From Candidatus Magasanikiibacteriota bacterium (GTDB lineage: Bacteria; Patescibacteriota; Patescibacteriia; Magasanikbacterales; UBA10003), in contig DOQH01000037.1 in NCBI GenBank assembly GCA_003514455.1, positions 31,016 through 37,805 on the forward strand: DNA of 6,790 nucleotides. The letters are read 5' to 3'. Below are positions 1-4,794 of the stretch, one piece after another. Numbering within the stretch: the first letter of the stretch is position 1; the number at the start of each line of letters is the position of its first letter. Both the position numbers and the translations under genes were made by a program. Below the pieces are notes generated by a model, which saw only the letters and a program-made list of their open reading frames with translations, ran no database searches and was not told the origin of the DNA.

Positions 1-339
1 CACACAGAAGCCACATCCGAACAAGTGGCCATGGGCTATTTTCTGGACGGACGCGTCTCGGCTGTCTGGGGCACGCACACGCATGTGCCAACAGCCGATG
101 CTCGCGTCTTGCCTGGCGGCACAGGATTTGTCACTGATGTGGGCATGACTGGAGCCGTAAATACTGTTATCGGAGTGGCCAAAGAAAAAGTGATTGAAAG
201 ATTTCTTAAAGAAAATGACGCCAAATTTGAATGGCCGGAAACCGAAGTTGCCATGGTGAACGCGCTATATGTGGAAGTTGATCCAAAAACCAAAAAAACG
301 AAAAAAATCAAATTGATTCAAAAAGAAATTAAAATATAA
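1..339 (+). CDS. ymdB: YmdB/TIGR00282-family metallophosphoesterase, C-terminal part (5' end outside window)
   Basis: The reading frame is open from base 1 and ends at TAA 337-339, so only about the last 112 residues are present. It starts inside the HTEATSE motif. The GTHTHV motif (bases 70-87) supplies metal-binding histidines, and the following TADARVLPGGT and TDVGMTG stretches are hallmarks of the YmdB family of calcineurin-like phosphoesterases. Members hydrolyse 2',3'-cyclic nucleotides and are cytoplasmic, and B. subtilis YmdB affects biofilm and motility decisions. The extreme C-terminus is a lysine-rich tail. A GTG at 25 and an ATG at 31 are internal codons, because family homology continues upstream of both. 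The HU gene follows after 32 bases with no terminator between, so co-transcription is likely. Family identity is firm; the exact substrate here is unknown. Confidence 0.9.
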   Translation, partial: HTEATSEQVAMGYFLDGRVSAVWGTHTHVPTADARVLPGGTGFVTDVGMTGAVNTVIGVAKEKVIERFLKENDAKFEWPETEVAMVNALYVEVDPKTKKTKKIKLIQKEIKI

Positions 340-353
340 CGGGCTTTAGCCCG
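340..353. repeat. Short GC hairpin between ymdB and HU genes
   Basis: CGGGC-TTTA-GCCCG is a perfect 5-bp stem with a 4-base loop. It begins immediately after the ymdB stop codon and ends just before the HU Shine-Dalgarno. It has no T-run after it, so it is not a good terminator. It may stabilise the upstream mRNA end or mark a processing point. Its role is inferred. Confidence 0.45.
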
Positions 354-360
354 ATAGAGG

Positions 361-367
361 GGAGGTG
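361..367 (+). promoter_or_regulatory. Strong Shine-Dalgarno for HU
   Basis: GGAGGTG ends a few bases before the ATG at 372, with a 6-base gap counted from GGAGG. It is the clearest ribosome-binding site in the window and fixes the HU start. It implies high translation, as expected for an abundant nucleoid protein. Confidence 0.85.
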
Positions 368-371
368 GACT

Positions 372-650
372 ATGAATAAAGTTGCGTTAGCTGAGATTAT
401 CGCGGAAAAATGCGCTGTTTCCAAAAAACAGGCGGAAGAAATGCTAGAGTGCTACACTGATACAGTAACAGCCACTTTGAAAGCCGCAGGAGAAGTTACT
501 ATCGCCGGTTTTGGAACTTTTTCAGCCAAGAAACGAGCAGGACGAATTGGCGTGAATCCGCAAAGACCAACAGAAAAAATTCAGATCCCGCCAGTCACTG
601 TTCCAAAATTTAAAGCGGGTAAAACATTAAAAGACGCTTTGAAAAAATAA
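372..650 (+). CDS. hup: HU-family DNA-binding protein
   Basis: This is a complete 92-residue protein, the usual size for HU. The N-terminal half (residues 1-40) is the helical dimerisation body. GFGTF at 46-50 begins the beta-arm region, GRIGVNP at 57-63 includes the conserved proline (P63) that intercalates into DNA at the arm tip, and PKFKAGK at 78-84 is the usual C-terminal signature. HU dimers bend and compact chromosomal DNA without strong sequence preference and act in the nucleoid. The start is fixed by GGAGGTG just upstream. It lies 32 bases after ymdB and is closed by a strong hairpin terminator, so it is the last gene of that transcript. IHF is the alternative member of the superfamily, but nothing here favours it. 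The family call is secure. Confidence 0.95.
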   Translation: MNKVALAEIIAEKCAVSKKQAEEMLECYTDTVTATLKAAGEVTIAGFGTFSAKKRAGRIGVNPQRPTEKIQIPPVTVPKFKAGKTLKDALKK

Positions 651-660
651 TTTTAAAATC

Positions 661-690
661 AAACTCCCTCGGATATCCGAGGGAGTTTTG
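661..690 (+). terminator. Intrinsic terminator after HU
   Basis: AAACTCCCTCGGAT is followed directly by its exact reverse complement ATCCGAGGGAGTTT, then by TTGTTTATT. The stem is up to 14 bp (a few central bases would open as the loop) and starts 10 bases after the HU stop. With A-rich and T-rich ends on both sides it could also stop transcription from the - strand. Confidence 0.88.
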
Positions 691-753
691 TTTATTATTG
701 GTATATCTTTACGACGAAATTCGAACTTTTTTTAAACGAAACGATTGATTGCC

Positions 754-771
754 GCCCCGCCGCGGCGGGGC
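754..771. repeat. 18-bp perfect GC palindrome
   Basis: GCCCCGCCG is followed directly by its reverse complement CGGCGGGGC. It is composed only of G and C, and it sits at the left edge of the repeat block just inside the CGATTGATT direct repeat. Confidence 0.85.
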
Positions 772-789
772 GAACCGAAACGACCGCTC

Positions 790-838
790 GGGCGGGCAAA
801 AAGGAAGGGGGTTGGGGGGAAGGAATTTTTGCCCGCCC
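790..838. repeat. 13-bp stem with a G-run loop (possible G-quadruplex)
   Basis: GGGCGGGCAAAAA (790-802) pairs perfectly with TTTTTGCCCGCCC (826-838). The 23-base loop (803-825) reads as G-runs of 2, 5, 6 and 2 separated by AA, TT and AA, with trailing AA. This satisfies a two-tier G-quadruplex pattern on the + strand. The stem is plain in the sequence; quadruplex formation is inference. Confidence 0.65.
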
Positions 839-982
839 TCGCTTGTCCGCCGAAGCCTCGGCGCAGGCGGGCTCCGCCGCCGCAAAATTTCGTGCCAGCG
901 AAGCTGGCGCGCCGTCACGAATCGCCGTTCGATTCGATTGATTAATTAGAACTCCCTAAAAACTGGCGAGGAACGGGAAAGA

Positions 983-1153
983 TTACTTCTTGTGCTTCGT
1001 TCTATCAACAAGAACAAATGACTTTGCTCTTTGATGATATGGAGGCACGCGATCACCTTTTGATAAGGTAATCTCTTGTTTGGTACCCGCAGGCTGGTAT
1101 TGTCCAGATACGGGTGCCTTCTCTCCCGTATGAGTAGTAATTTTCTTGCTCAT
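983..1153 (-). CDS. YjzC-like small conserved protein, 56 aa
   Basis: ATG (1151-1153) to TAA (983-985) gives MSKKITTHTGEKAPVSGQYQ followed by PAGTKQEITLSKGDRVPP and a basic C-terminus ending TKHKK. The pattern TGEKAP-x-SGQY at residues 9-19, a short spacer, then a TLSKGDRVPP-like block (29-38) is what I recall from YjzC-like small proteins widespread in bacteria and common in CPR genomes; the function is unknown. The composition is balanced and there is no signal peptide or membrane segment. No clear Shine-Dalgarno precedes the ATG (upstream bases GAAGTTAAAAGT). It is monocistronic, with a large imperfect hairpin upstream and a 12-bp inverted repeat around it. The low-complexity repeat block lies downstream. 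Recognition is from memory of the motif, so confidence in the exact family is moderate. Confidence 0.72.
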   Translation of the reverse strand: MSKKITTHTGEKAPVSGQYQPAGTKQEITLSKGDRVPPYHQRAKSFVLVDRTKHKK

Positions 1154-1195
1154 ACTTTTAACTTCAACTTATTTTCTATTAATCAGGGCTGTCGA

Positions 1196-1256
1196 CCTTT
1201 TATACCAACCCCCGCCGCAAATGCCTTAAAAAGCAGCTGCGGAGGGGGATAAAAGG
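1196..1256. repeat. Long imperfect hairpin upstream of both divergent genes
   Basis: CCTTTTAT (1196-1203) pairs with ATAAAAGG (1249-1256), and CCCCCGCCGCA (1209-1219) pairs with TGCGGAGGGGG (1238-1248) with a single G-A mismatch. A 5-base bulge (ACCAA) lies on the left arm. The loop is 18 bases and can add a TGC/GCA pair. The hairpin sits between the - strand small gene and the + strand nuclease gene. It could be a 5'-leader structure or a bidirectional terminator-like barrier. No T-run follows on the + strand, which argues against a simple + strand terminator. Confidence 0.6.
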
Positions 1257-1345
1257 GACTTAGCATGATTACAGAAAAGTGGGAGGAAGTTTATCCCCGC
1301 CAGTTTTTAAAGAGCCTTATTTATATACCATAATATTTTAATCTG

Positions 1346-1354
1346 TGATATAAT
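1346..1354 (+). promoter_or_regulatory. Extended -10 promoter for the sce7726-family gene
   Basis: TGATATAAT is a TGn extended -10 element with a consensus TATAAT at 1349-1354. No good -35 is present at the usual distance, as is common for extended -10 promoters. Predicted transcription would begin near 1361, giving a leader of about 25 bases before the ATG at 1387. Confidence 0.5.
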
Positions 1355-1386
1355 AAAAGTGATATAAATACATGATTTAAATCTTT

Positions 1387-2007
1387 ATGATTGAGAAACA
1401 AAAATCAAAAAATATTCTCTCTACAAACGATTTGATCATAAGGTCCGCGCTTAAAGAAGTTTTAAAAAAGAAATACGCAAAGGATAAAAAATTGAGAATA
1501 ATCGATGAATTAGGCGTTCAACATGGGAGCGTTAGAATAGATATTGCGGTTATAAACGGTATAATGCACGGCTATGAAATCAAGAGCGATCGCGATACTC
1601 TTGATAGATTACCAGAACAGGTGCAAGCATATAATGCTATTTTTGATCAGATTACTCTAATTCTTGGCAGCAAACATCTCATTGATGCATTTAAAATGAT
1701 TCCCGATTGGTGGGGAGTAGAAACGGCACACATAAGCGACAATGGCGCTGTCTTTTTCAATTTAATTAGAAAAGCAAAGAATAATCCTGAACAACATGCT
1801 GTTTCAATTGCGCGATTATTGTGGAGGCAAGAAGCCCTAGATAAACTTGAAAGTCTTGGTAAGGCAGAAGGTGTTCGCTCAAAACCTAGAGAAGTGGTGT
1901 ATCAGCGACTCGCCGAATCAATCGAACTTAAGATGTTAAAGAAACATATTAGGAGTGTTCTGCTTTCTTCTCGACAGAATTGGAGAACTGACGTGCAACC
2001 AGCGTGA
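1387..2007 (+). CDS. sce7726-family protein (PD-(D/E)XK nuclease-like)
   Basis: This 206-residue protein matches the sce7726 family as I know it. The N-terminus STNDLIIRSALKEVL leads to a nuclease-like core: E41 in IIDELG, then RIDIAVI with D52, then YEIKSD with E64 and K66, which is the D...ExK arrangement of PD-(D/E)XK enzymes. RLPEQVQAYN, a strand-like ITLILG segment and PDWWGVE follow, as in restriction-type family members. DNA cleavage is inferred from this motif. No Shine-Dalgarno precedes the ATG, but an extended -10 promoter lies about 33 bases upstream. Its last 59 bases overlap the 3' end of the opposing beta-family gene. sce7726 proteins are often found beside sce7725/beta-family proteins, which supports a joint role. 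The C-terminus from about residue 195 lies in the overlap and may be extended relative to relatives. Confidence 0.85.
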   Translation: MIEKQKSKNILSTNDLIIRSALKEVLKKKYAKDKKLRIIDELGVQHGSVRIDIAVINGIMHGYEIKSDRDTLDRLPEQVQAYNAIFDQITLILGSKHLIDAFKMIPDWWGVETAHISDNGAVFFNLIRKAKNNPEQHAVSIARLLWRQEALDKLESLGKAEGVRSKPREVVYQRLAESIELKMLKKHIRSVLLSSRQNWRTDVQPA

Positions 2008-3097
2008 TGTGGTGATTAATACCAATGGTAAGCCATGTGGTCGGGTTTCCCGGCTTTTTATTTTTGGGCGCGGCGATTCGAGCAATTTCTGCATCACCAA
2101 AACTATAATCGGCACCTTTATAAAATTTACTAAAGCTTTCTCCTATAAGCGTTTTGGCGTGATCTATATACTGTTCTAGCCCCGGTCCTTTCTCTTTAGT
2201 CTTTTGGTCAATAATTCCTGGTTTTTTACCTCTAAATATCCACCATTTATCGTTATCTGTGTACCGTACACTTACACTACCTCTAATATTAACCGGATCA
2301 TATATAGGGCACTGAATCGTGTAGTCAGAAAAAAGTGGGATGCGTGATAAGCTAGTGGTATCTTTAATGGATTTCCATAGCTTCCAGTCTAATCGATCAA
2401 GTTCATGCACTTTGCCCGGCATAAATTCTGTTAAATTTTTTGGGAAGGCGCCTGCAGATATAATAAATGAGCGCCAATTATTCATATTAGGAATTTGAGT
2501 AAGTTTTTTTACTATGTCCTCTGCAATTATGCCTTGGCCAATAACACCCAGATCAACGAGTAAATCAATGTTCTTAGTATCAAGTTTATTGTCGGCAACA
2601 AACTTAGAAATATGTGATGAGAGATCATTTTCGTCAAAGTGGGACCTATCAATACGGATACAAAGTCCGTGCCCGCTCGATTTTGCATAATTGATGGCAA
2701 CAGTCCGAGTTGCCATATCGGCGCTGGTGCTGGTCACGGGTATGATGTAGATTACCGGAACTGAGAGTAAATTTAGTTTATTTGATGATGACAGAATCTG
2801 TTCAAACGAAGAAACCCTTACATCGCTATCCAGTAAGTGGACGTCAATAAATATAATATTTTGTCCGCATGACTTCAAAAAATTATTTGCGACATCAGAC
2901 AACATCTCGGTGAGTTTTTCTTTGGATGTTTTTGTAATTACAATTTTATCACCCTGCTTCTTGGTTGTAGCCGATGGCATTACGAACTCTATTAAGGGTG
3001 TTAAATTTTCTCTATCTTGTTGAAAAAGTTGCTCTAGTGCTTTTCTCTCAGCTAATTTCCAGCGAAGTATTGGAATGTAAGAATTTATTATAGTCAT
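1949..3097 (-). CDS. Beta-family protein (PF14350-like)
   Basis: This 382-residue protein has the features of the phage T4 beta-protein family. It opens with YIPILRWKLAERKAL at residues 7-21 and continues with TPLIEF at 33-38. FIDVHLLD, a LLVDLGVIGQG strand, WRSFIISAGAFPKNL, RLDWKLWK and RIPLFSDYTIQCPIYDP follow, and the C-terminus carries WLTIGINHHITLVARQ. The alternating beta-strand/acidic-residue pattern recalls a barrel-like fold, but the biochemical activity is not known to me. There is no signal peptide or membrane span. Its ATG overlaps the stop of the HigA-ImmA gene by 4 bases (ATGA), so translation is probably coupled. Its 3' end overlaps the opposing sce7726 gene by 59 bp. Beta and sce7726 proteins tend to be neighbours in defence regions, so it is probably a partner or sensor for that nuclease-like protein (inference). 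Confidence 0.82.
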   Translation of the reverse strand: MTIINSYIPILRWKLAERKALEQLFQQDRENLTPLIEFVMPSATTKKQGDKIVITKTSKEKLTEMLSDVANNFLKSCGQNIIFIDVHLLDSDVRVSSFEQILSSSNKLNLLSVPVIYIIPVTSTSADMATRTVAINYAKSSGHGLCIRIDRSHFDENDLSSHISKFVADNKLDTKNIDLLVDLGVIGQGIIAEDIVKKLTQIPNMNNWRSFIISAGAFPKNLTEFMPGKVHELDRLDWKLWKSIKDTTSLSRIPLFSDYTIQCPIYDPVNIRGSVSVRYTDNDKWWIFRGKKPGIIDQKTKEKGPGLEQYIDHAKTLIGESFSKFYKGADYSFGDAEIARIAAPKNKKPGNPTTWLTIGINHHITLVARQFSNSVEKKAEHS

Positions 3098-4308
3098 ATT
3101 TGTTCTTTAAATTCTTCGGGGAAGAATTGTTTAATCTTAAGATTTTCGTCGTAAATCATTTCGTTTAAATAATAGAATTTTTTATGTTTGAACCGAATCA
3201 TTCCTGCGATAACCGCAGCCTGTACGCCTAATTCATTGGCCAAATCCAATGTAGAAAATTGGTTAGGTGTTCGTTTTGCGGCACTTGTTTCCCATTTACT
3301 TCTGGGTAAAATCGATTCTTCTGCGAGTTCGTCAGCGGCTTTTTCTCTGTCATCAACTTGTATTCCATCCTTTTCTTGAATTTTTTCATCATAGAAATAT
3401 TCAATTCCATTTTCATAGTGTAGCGCAATATGTGCGAGCTCATGCATTAACGAAAACCAAAAATTATCAGGACGATCGTGACGGACTGTAAGACCAATAA
3501 TAGGATTATCCTTGTCCACGAATAACGTAGCACCGTCTAAGTGAGTTTTGGGAAGATGTGATTCTATAACTAGCTTTATGCCGTGCTCTTTGAGATAATC
3601 ACGCGCAAATAAGGGGCCATTGTCTTGGGTGCTAAATCGCAGAACATCCTGCATAAATTTAAGGTTTGCCGTACCCTTTTTGTATTTAACAGAAGTTTTT
3701 ATTTGCGCAGCCTTCTGCGACACTCGCAAACCCCATGCGATCAAAGCATTATTGTCGGTACGAGGCGAAGAACGAAAACTAGTTTTTCGATACAAAACAG
3801 CTGGCTGTAAACTACCAAACATCTCAAAGAAGCTACTTATAAGCTCAGATTTATTATATTTTTTAAGTGTCTTTTTGCCGAAATAACCTCGTTGTTCCAT
3901 TGTTCTTATAAGGCCTGTATCCCAATTTTGTAATTCTGGTCGCATTTGCTTTTGTATTAATACCTTTGCTGGTATACCGAGTCCTGTGGAAAGCACTCTA
4001 ACCATATCAAGTGTAAGTTGGCGTTTACCAGAAAGAATTTCTGAAACACGACTACGGCTACCTATGTAAGGAATTAAATCGGCGGGTTTAAGATCAGCTT
4101 GTTCCATTCTGAATTTAATTGCCTCAACCGGATCAGGGAGTATTTTGGAGAAAACTTGAGATTCATAATCTTTTATAAGAGTAGTAAGAAGTCTTAGCTG
4201 TTCTCCTTCTGGGGAATCTGGATTTGGATCACGAACAATTAGCTCCTCTGCCATTTTAAGAGCTTTTTGGTAATCTTCTTCAGTTTTAATAATTTTAATT
4301 TCGTCCAT
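3094..4308 (-). CDS. higA: HigA-type antitoxin fused to ImmA/IrrE metallopeptidase
   Basis: This is a 404-residue two-domain protein if it starts at ATG 4306-4308. Residues 1-120 match HigA (COG5499 type): IKTEEDYQKALKMAEEL, then a helix-turn-helix at about 63-113 with SRSRVSEILSGKRQLTLDMV as recognition core. Residues from about 150 form an ImmA/IrrE domain with HELAH at 289-293 (zinc ligands and catalytic Glu) and a downstream acidic helix REKAADELAEESILP (about 321-335) that should supply the third ligand. HigA neutralises HigB and represses its own promoter; ImmA/IrrE enzymes cleave HTH repressors. Combining both suggests an antitoxin with a built-in release switch (inference). A GTG at 4332 would add 8 residues and overlap higB by 16 bases. 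I prefer the ATG because HigA homology begins there, 8 bases after the higB stop. The downstream beta gene overlaps by 4 bases. Confidence 0.9.
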   Translation of the reverse strand: MDEIKIIKTEEDYQKALKMAEELIVRDPNPDSPEGEQLRLLTTLIKDYESQVFSKILPDPVEAIKFRMEQADLKPADLIPYIGSRSRVSEILSGKRQLTLDMVRVLSTGLGIPAKVLIQKQMRPELQNWDTGLIRTMEQRGYFGKKTLKKYNKSELISSFFEMFGSLQPAVLYRKTSFRSSPRTDNNALIAWGLRVSQKAAQIKTSVKYKKGTANLKFMQDVLRFSTQDNGPLFARDYLKEHGIKLVIESHLPKTHLDGATLFVDKDNPIIGLTVRHDRPDNFWFSLMHELAHIALHYENGIEYFYDEKIQEKDGIQVDDREKAADELAEESILPRSKWETSAAKRTPNQFSTLDLANELGVQAAVIAGMIRFKHKKFYYLNEMIYDENLKIKQFFPEEFKEQI

Positions 4309-4316
4309 ATTTTTTA

Positions 4317-4604
4317 CTAAATTATTTGCCACTTATCGTATTCTTTGTGGGTGCCAATTTTCTTTATTAAAATGGTTTGATTCTTGTAACTTACCTTTAC
4401 CCATAACCTATACTTATTTCTACAAATGTCGAAAATTATGTTCTTGTCCTTCAAAATACTTGCTTTTGGATATTTGCTCTTGAGATCATGCGGCGTACCC
4501 CATTGAGCTTCTTCAGCTTCAGCCTCCCATGATTCAATTTGCGATCGCGAATCAGCATATACATTCACGAAATCCCGCAATGGTTGTATGCCTATTAATT
4601 TCAT
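4317..4604 (-). CDS. higB: HigB-family toxin (mRNA interferase)
   Basis: This 95-residue protein is the full length for HigB. It shows the family layout in order: LRDFVNVYADS near the N-terminus, SWEAEAEEAQW at 25-35, a YPKASIL block, the NKYRL motif at 63-67, and the C-terminal GTHKEYDKW at 84-92 with H86. Basic and histidine residues in these motifs form the RNase surface in known HigB toxins, which cleave mRNA on the ribosome. The usual GGNKYRL is CRNKYRL here, a small deviation. As in classical higBA loci, the toxin comes first and the antitoxin follows, here after 8 bases. An in-frame TAA upstream excludes a longer start. No strong Shine-Dalgarno precedes its ATG, in contrast to a better one upstream that belongs to an out-of-frame small ORF, so toxin translation may be kept low. 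Confidence 0.9.
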   Translation of the reverse strand: MKLIGIQPLRDFVNVYADSRSQIESWEAEAEEAQWGTPHDLKSKYPKASILKDKNIIFDICRNKYRLWVKVSYKNQTILIKKIGTHKEYDKWQII

Positions 4605-4655
4605 ATTCTTTGTCTTTTTGATTCTGCTTTATGGATATCATATTTATTGCTCCCA

Positions 4656-4669
4656 TAGTGGTAATACTA
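4656..4669. promoter_or_regulatory. Possible operator overlapping the higB -10
   Basis: TAGT-N6-ACTA is an inverted repeat that overlaps the predicted -10 hexamer (4664-4669). HigA-type antitoxins bind such sites to repress their own operon. The arms are only 4 bp, so this is tentative. Confidence 0.3.
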
Positions 4670-4692
4670 CTCCCCGTATAATCAAAAGTCAA
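4664..4692 (-). promoter_or_regulatory. Sigma-70-like promoter of the higB operon
   Basis: On the - strand, TTGACT (4692-4687) is followed by exactly 17 bases and TAGTAT (4669-4664). Transcription would start near 4657, leaving a leader of about 50 bases before the higB ATG. It would drive higB, the higA-immA fusion and the beta-family gene as one transcript. Confidence 0.68.
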
Positions 4693-4701
4693 TAGTATAA
4701 C

Positions 4702-4710
4702 TTATCCACA
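4702..4710 (+). promoter_or_regulatory. Perfect DnaA-box 9-mer
   Basis: TTATCCACA matches the strong consensus DnaA box exactly. It lies 9 bp beyond the upstream edge of the higB -35 element and between the higB promoter and the terminator of the next operon. I find no second box nearby, so an origin is unlikely; a regulatory role or chance are the alternatives. Confidence 0.45.
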
Positions 4711-4718
4711 CCCCTATC

Positions 4719-4754
4719 AATTAAAAAACGGCTGTAAAAAACCGTTTTTTAATT
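4719..4754 (-). terminator. Intrinsic terminator after the DUF262-HNH gene
   Basis: AATTAAAAAACGG (4719-4731) pairs perfectly with CCGTTTTTTAATT (4742-4754), a 13-bp stem with a 10-base loop. Read on the - strand, the stem ends in a T-run, as expected for an intrinsic terminator, and it lies about 40 bases beyond the DUF262-HNH stop. It separates that operon from the higB operon. Confidence 0.82.
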
Positions 4755-4794
4755 CACACCTGTATGGCCGAGATAATTTGAATTGCTAACTCTA

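Larger units (their letters stand above)
742..943. repeat. GC-rich nested inverted-repeat block bracketed by a 9-bp direct repeat
   Basis: This stretch is far richer in G+C than the flanking genes and consists of successive hairpins: an 18-bp perfect palindrome at 754-771, a 13-bp stem at 790-802/826-838, CGCCGA/TCGGCG at 848-853/858-863, and GCCAGC-GAA-GCTGGC at 894-908 nested within TTCGTG/CACGAA (889-894/916-921). CGATTGATT occurs at both edges (742-750 and 935-943). Open frames cross the block on both strands, but they encode only Arg/Pro/Gly-rich low-complexity peptides without a ribosome-binding site. I read it as a non-coding intergenic repeat cluster of the kind I associate with Parcubacteria-type genomes. 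Whether it is mobile is not shown. Confidence 0.7.
957..1309. repeat. Perfect 12-bp inverted repeat flanking the small YjzC-like gene
   Basis: TAAAAACTGGCG at 957-968 and its exact reverse complement CGCCAGTTTTTA at 1298-1309 bracket a 353-bp segment. The segment holds the 56-codon - strand gene and an internal hairpin. I see no target-site duplication outside the repeats and no transposase inside. It could be the ends of a small non-autonomous element, a long-range RNA stem, or chance. Confidence 0.45.

Noticed and set aside
340..353. Terminator between ymdB and HU
   Set aside because: The 5-bp stem lacks a T-tract and abuts the HU ribosome-binding site, so read-through is expected.
742..943. 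CRISPR-like repeat array
   Set aside because: The repeats are inverted and of differing sequence and length, with no regular direct repeat/spacer spacing and no cas gene.
709..949. Open frames on both strands across the GC-rich block (66-69 residues)
   Set aside because: They read through stacked palindromes, give Arg/Pro/Gly-rich low-complexity peptides, overlap each other in three frames and have no ribosome-binding site or recognisable domain.
1265..1333. 22-codon + strand ORF preceded by AGGG (MITEKWEEVYPRQF...)
   Set aside because: The composition looks protein-like, but it is too short, crosses one arm of the 12-bp inverted repeat and has no recognised relatives. It may be a remnant, but coding cannot be supported.
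1955..2179. 74-codon + strand ORF downstream of sce7726
   Set aside because: It is antisense to the well-supported beta-family gene and shows no domain. It is a shadow frame.
3188..3886. Several + strand ORFs opposite the HigA-ImmA gene
   Set aside because: All are antisense to a gene with clear HTH and HExxH motifs, and their translations are Leu/Phe/Ser-rich shadows.
4702..4710. Replication origin at the DnaA box
   Set aside because: There is one 9-mer only, with no AT-rich unwinding region plus box cluster and no dnaA/dnaN neighbour.
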